Shown here: in pieces, positions 61,892 to 64,000 of the stretch
Numbering within the stretch: the first letter of the stretch is position 1
How the letters are laid out: each line of letters opens with the position of its first letter
NCBI RefSeq assembly: GCF_041228405.1
Contig: NZ_CP133888.1
Location: 434,001-498,000, forward strand
Length of the DNA stretch: 64,000 nt
Direction: 5' to 3'
From: Salinilacustrithrix flava
GTDB lineage: Bacteria; Actinomycetota; Acidimicrobiia; Acidimicrobiales; Salinilacustritrichaceae
Program-made: the position numbers and the translations under genes
The notes under the pieces: generated by a model
Seen by the model: the letters and a program-made list of their open reading frames with translations, nothing else
Database searches by the model: none
Told to the model about the DNA's origin: nothing

Positions 61892-64000
61892 TCACCGACG
61901 GGGCGTTCCGCCTCCGCTGCCAGATTCGGGGCGGTGGACGAGGCCCTTGTAGCCGTCCTTGTAGCCGGCGGCCTCCAGCACCTCGCGCACCGGGGACTCC
62001 CGGACCGGCTCGCCGTCGACCTTGCGGATCTCCAGGCTGCGGTACCGCCCTCGGCGGACGAGGCCCTTGAGCAGCTCGGCCCAGTCCGGGTGCTCGACCG
62101 TGGTGGCGAAGGTCGACAGCGAGTGCCCGCCCCGCTCGAGGAACGCCACCAGCTCGCCGTCGACCAGCACGACGTGGGCGCCGGCCTGGCGGGCCGGTCG
62201 GCCGGCCGACTCGGGCCACGGGAGTGCAGCGCCGTAGGGCTGGGCCGGATCGGTGGCGGCGAGCACGAGCCCCTGACCGGTCTCGTCCCGGTCGACCGAG
62301 CGTGAGGCGCGCAACCGATCGACCGCACCGCCCATGGCGAACTGGGCGGCGCCGAGGCCGGACACGAAGTAGCCCCGTCGGACCTCGCCTCGCTCCTCCA
62401 GCGCCTTGAGCACCGGGTACACGCCGGCGAAGCCGCCCTCGCTGCCCTCGCCCAGCGCCGCCTCGCGGGTGAGCACGCCGTATCGCTCGAGCAGCTGGCG
62501 GGCCTTGGCGTGGGCGGCCTCGGTGGGCGTCGGCGTCGGCTGGAGCAGCGGGGCGACCAGCGACCAGCGGCCGGCGCCGGCAGCCGGCCCGAGCCGGGCG
62601 AGCCGACCGGGACGGGGCCGTGCCCGGCCCTTGCTCGTCGCGCCGCGCCGGGATGCGCCGCCGAGGAACGAGCGCAGCGGACCGAGGCCGTCGTTGGTGA
62701 CGTAGCCGGCCCACACCAGGTCCCACAGCGCCGCGAGCACGGTCGCCTCGTCGTAGGGCGCGCCGGCTTGCTGGCAGGCGGCGACGATGTCGGTCCAGAA
62801 GCTGGCGCCGCGCTGGTCGAGGTGGTCGAGGATCGCCCGGTGGGCGTCGCCGTCCGGGGCCGGGTCGAGCGTCGGGACGAGCAGCGGCGCGTGGTCGCGG
62901 AACAGGAGGCGGATCCGGCCGTCCTTGGCGCCGAGGCTGCCGCTGCCGACCCACACGACCTCGCCGGCGGCGCACAGCTGGTCGAGCTGGAACGGCTCGT
63001 ACTCCGGCAGGCGGGCGGGGATGATGTCGGACTCCAGCACGGAGGCGGGGATCGGCGCTCCCTGCAGCTGGGACACCACGTCGATCAGCGCGTCGACACC
63101 CCGCCGCTCCCGCCCGATGTCGTGCCAGGCCGGCAGGAAGCGGCCGAGCGCGTCGGACTCGACCGGTTCGACCTCCTTGCGCAGCGCCGCGAGCGAGCGG
63201 CGGCGCAGGGTGCGCAGCACGTCGGGGTCGGTCCACTCGCGGTCGTGGCCGTCGGGACGGAACTCGCCGCGCAGCACGCGCCCGTCGGCTTCGAGCCGCT
63301 CGAGCGACGGCAGCACCCGCTCGACGCTGACGCCGTAGCGCGCCGCCAGCGAGCTCACCGTGAACGGCGTGTGGGTCCGGGCGTAGCGGGCGACGAGGTC
63401 GGCCATCGGGTCGTCGACCGGGTCGGTGAACGCCGCCGGCAGCCCGACCGGCACCGCGACGCCGAGTGCGTCACGGAGGCGGCCGGCGTCCTCGGTGATC
63501 GCCCAGCGGTCCTCGCCGGCGACCGATGCGACGTAGGCCCGACGATCGGAAGCCAATGCCGAGACGAGCGCCGACGCGTCGCCCTCGCACCGGATGTCGA
63601 TCTCCTCCAGGGTGAGCGGGCCGAGCAGTCGCAGCAGGTCGTGGACCTCGTCGGCGTCGCGGGCGCGGCGGCCCTCGACCAGTCGCTGCAGCTCGAGCTC
63701 GAGGTCGGCCAGCACCTCGGGGTCGATGAGCTCGCGCAGCTCCTCGGAACCGAGCAGCTCCCGGAGCAGGTCCCGGTCGAGGGCCAGCGCTGCGGCCCGA
63801 CGCTCGGCCAGCGGCGTGTCGCCCTCGTACATGTAGACGGCGATCCAGCCGAACAGCAGCGACTGCGCCATCGGCGATGCCTGGCTGGTCTCCACCGGCA
63901 CGACCCGCACGCGGCGGTTTCGGATGTCCCGGAGGACCTCTTCGAGTGCGGGCAGGTCGAACACGTCGTTCACGCACTCGCGCGTGGTCTCGAGCAGGAT
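61892..64000 (-). CDS. lhr: Lhr helicase, C-terminal part (5' end beyond the right edge)
   Basis: 703 codons are visible to the window edge, with the frame open upstream of GTG 63973 (ILLETTRECVNDVFDLPALEEVL), so the apparent start is internal. The winged-helix and beta-barrel C-terminal domains of Lhr are present (WIAVYMYEGDTPLAERRAAAL, LLRLLGPLTLEEI, YVTNDGLGPLRSFL, GVLTREAALGEGSEGGFAGVYPVLKALEERGEVRRGYFVSGLGAAQFA). The helicase motor lies outside the window. Lhr unwinds DNA:RNA hybrids in repair. In many actinobacteria lhr and nei are neighbours; here they are 2.4 kb apart on the same strand. Confidence 0.92.
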   Translation of the reverse strand: MLLETTRECVNDVFDLPALEEVLRDIRNRRVRVVPVETSQASPMAQSLLFGWIAVYMYEGDTPLAERRAAALALDRDLLRELLGSEELRELIDPEVLADLELELQRLVEGRRARDADEVHDLLRLLGPLTLEEIDIRCEGDASALVSALASDRRAYVASVAGEDRWAITEDAGRLRDALGVAVPVGLPAAFTDPVDDPMADLVARYARTHTPFTVSSLAARYGVSVERVLPSLERLEADGRVLRGEFRPDGHDREWTDPDVLRTLRRRSLAALRKEVEPVESDALGRFLPAWHDIGRERRGVDALIDVVSQLQGAPIPASVLESDIIPARLPEYEPFQLDQLCAAGEVVWVGSGSLGAKDGRIRLLFRDHAPLLVPTLDPAPDGDAHRAILDHLDQRGASFWTDIVAACQQAGAPYDEATVLAALWDLVWAGYVTNDGLGPLRSFLGGASRRGATSKGRARPRPGRLARLGPAAGAGRWSLVAPLLQPTPTPTEAAHAKARQLLERYGVLTREAALGEGSEGGFAGVYPVLKALEERGEVRRGYFVSGLGAAQFAMGGAVDRLRASRSVDRDETGQGLVLAATDPAQPYGAALPWPESAGRPARQAGAHVVLVDGELVAFLERGGHSLSTFATTVEHPDWAELLKGLVRRGRYRSLEIRKVDGEPVRESPVREVLEAAGYKDGYKGLVHRPESGSGGGTPRR

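Overview
The window is about 72% G+C and coding-dense, with many GTG starts. The gene content points to an actinobacterium: mycothione reductase beside a mycothiol-type DsbA protein, a DUF3516 helicase, DUF3097, CWB2 repeats, GAF-ANTAR regulators, an HbhA-like protein, and Lhr and Nei2. The mix, including a complete ectoine catabolism operon, suggests a marine or environmental member of the Acidimicrobiia (Iamia/Ilumatobacter-like). That placement is an inference; no rRNA gene lies in the window.

Layout. 1-11.3 kb: a lipoprotein fragment, a hexapeptide acyltransferase, a DUF3516 helicase, a flavodoxin-like protein, a Gly-Ser-rich lipoprotein and glutamate synthase gltBD. 11.3-12.2 kb: two tandem STAS proteins behind a general-stress-type promoter. 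12.2-15.4 kb: a zinc regulon (znuBA diverging from znuC-zur) around a palindromic operator. 15.5-26.4 kb: a stress and signalling block with two GAF-ANTAR proteins, two dodecins, a P-type ATPase, a PfkB kinase, a GAF-SpoIIE-PAS phosphatase, two paralogous 115-aa proteins, a third STAS protein and a CWB2 wall protein. 26.6-30 kb: tRNA-Arg(CCT), a hydrolase remnant and mycothiol redox genes. 30.1-35.1 kb: an ectoine degradation operon, doeB2-doeD-doeA-doeC on the minus strand, with overlapping starts and stops. 35.2-42.1 kb: DUF3097, a PAS-GGDEF protein, a VOC-HD fusion, an M20 peptidase and hrpB.

42.57-46.75 kb is a mobile element with 25-bp inverted ends. It carries a MULE/IS256-like DDE transposase translationally coupled to a DEDDh exonuclease, plus a small minus-strand membrane-protein module between 24-bp direct repeats. 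It sits between an XRE regulator and an HbhA-like gene, and these two share an operator half-site. This element is the best candidate for something undescribed.

46.8-64 kb: the HbhA-like protein, a class III cyclase/ATPase, a MacB/FtsX-type ABC transporter, a PPOX protein, a secreted LVIVD protein, NDH-2 with a Rex-type operator, an esterase, GNAT-nei, a diiron-like hydrolase with a TetR regulator, and the C-terminal part of Lhr running off the right edge.

Two themes recur. Many starts have a -10-like hexamer (NANNNT) 6-7 bases upstream, as expected for leaderless mRNAs. Several regulators are instead preceded by a short ORF with a strong ribosome binding site that overlaps their start codon.
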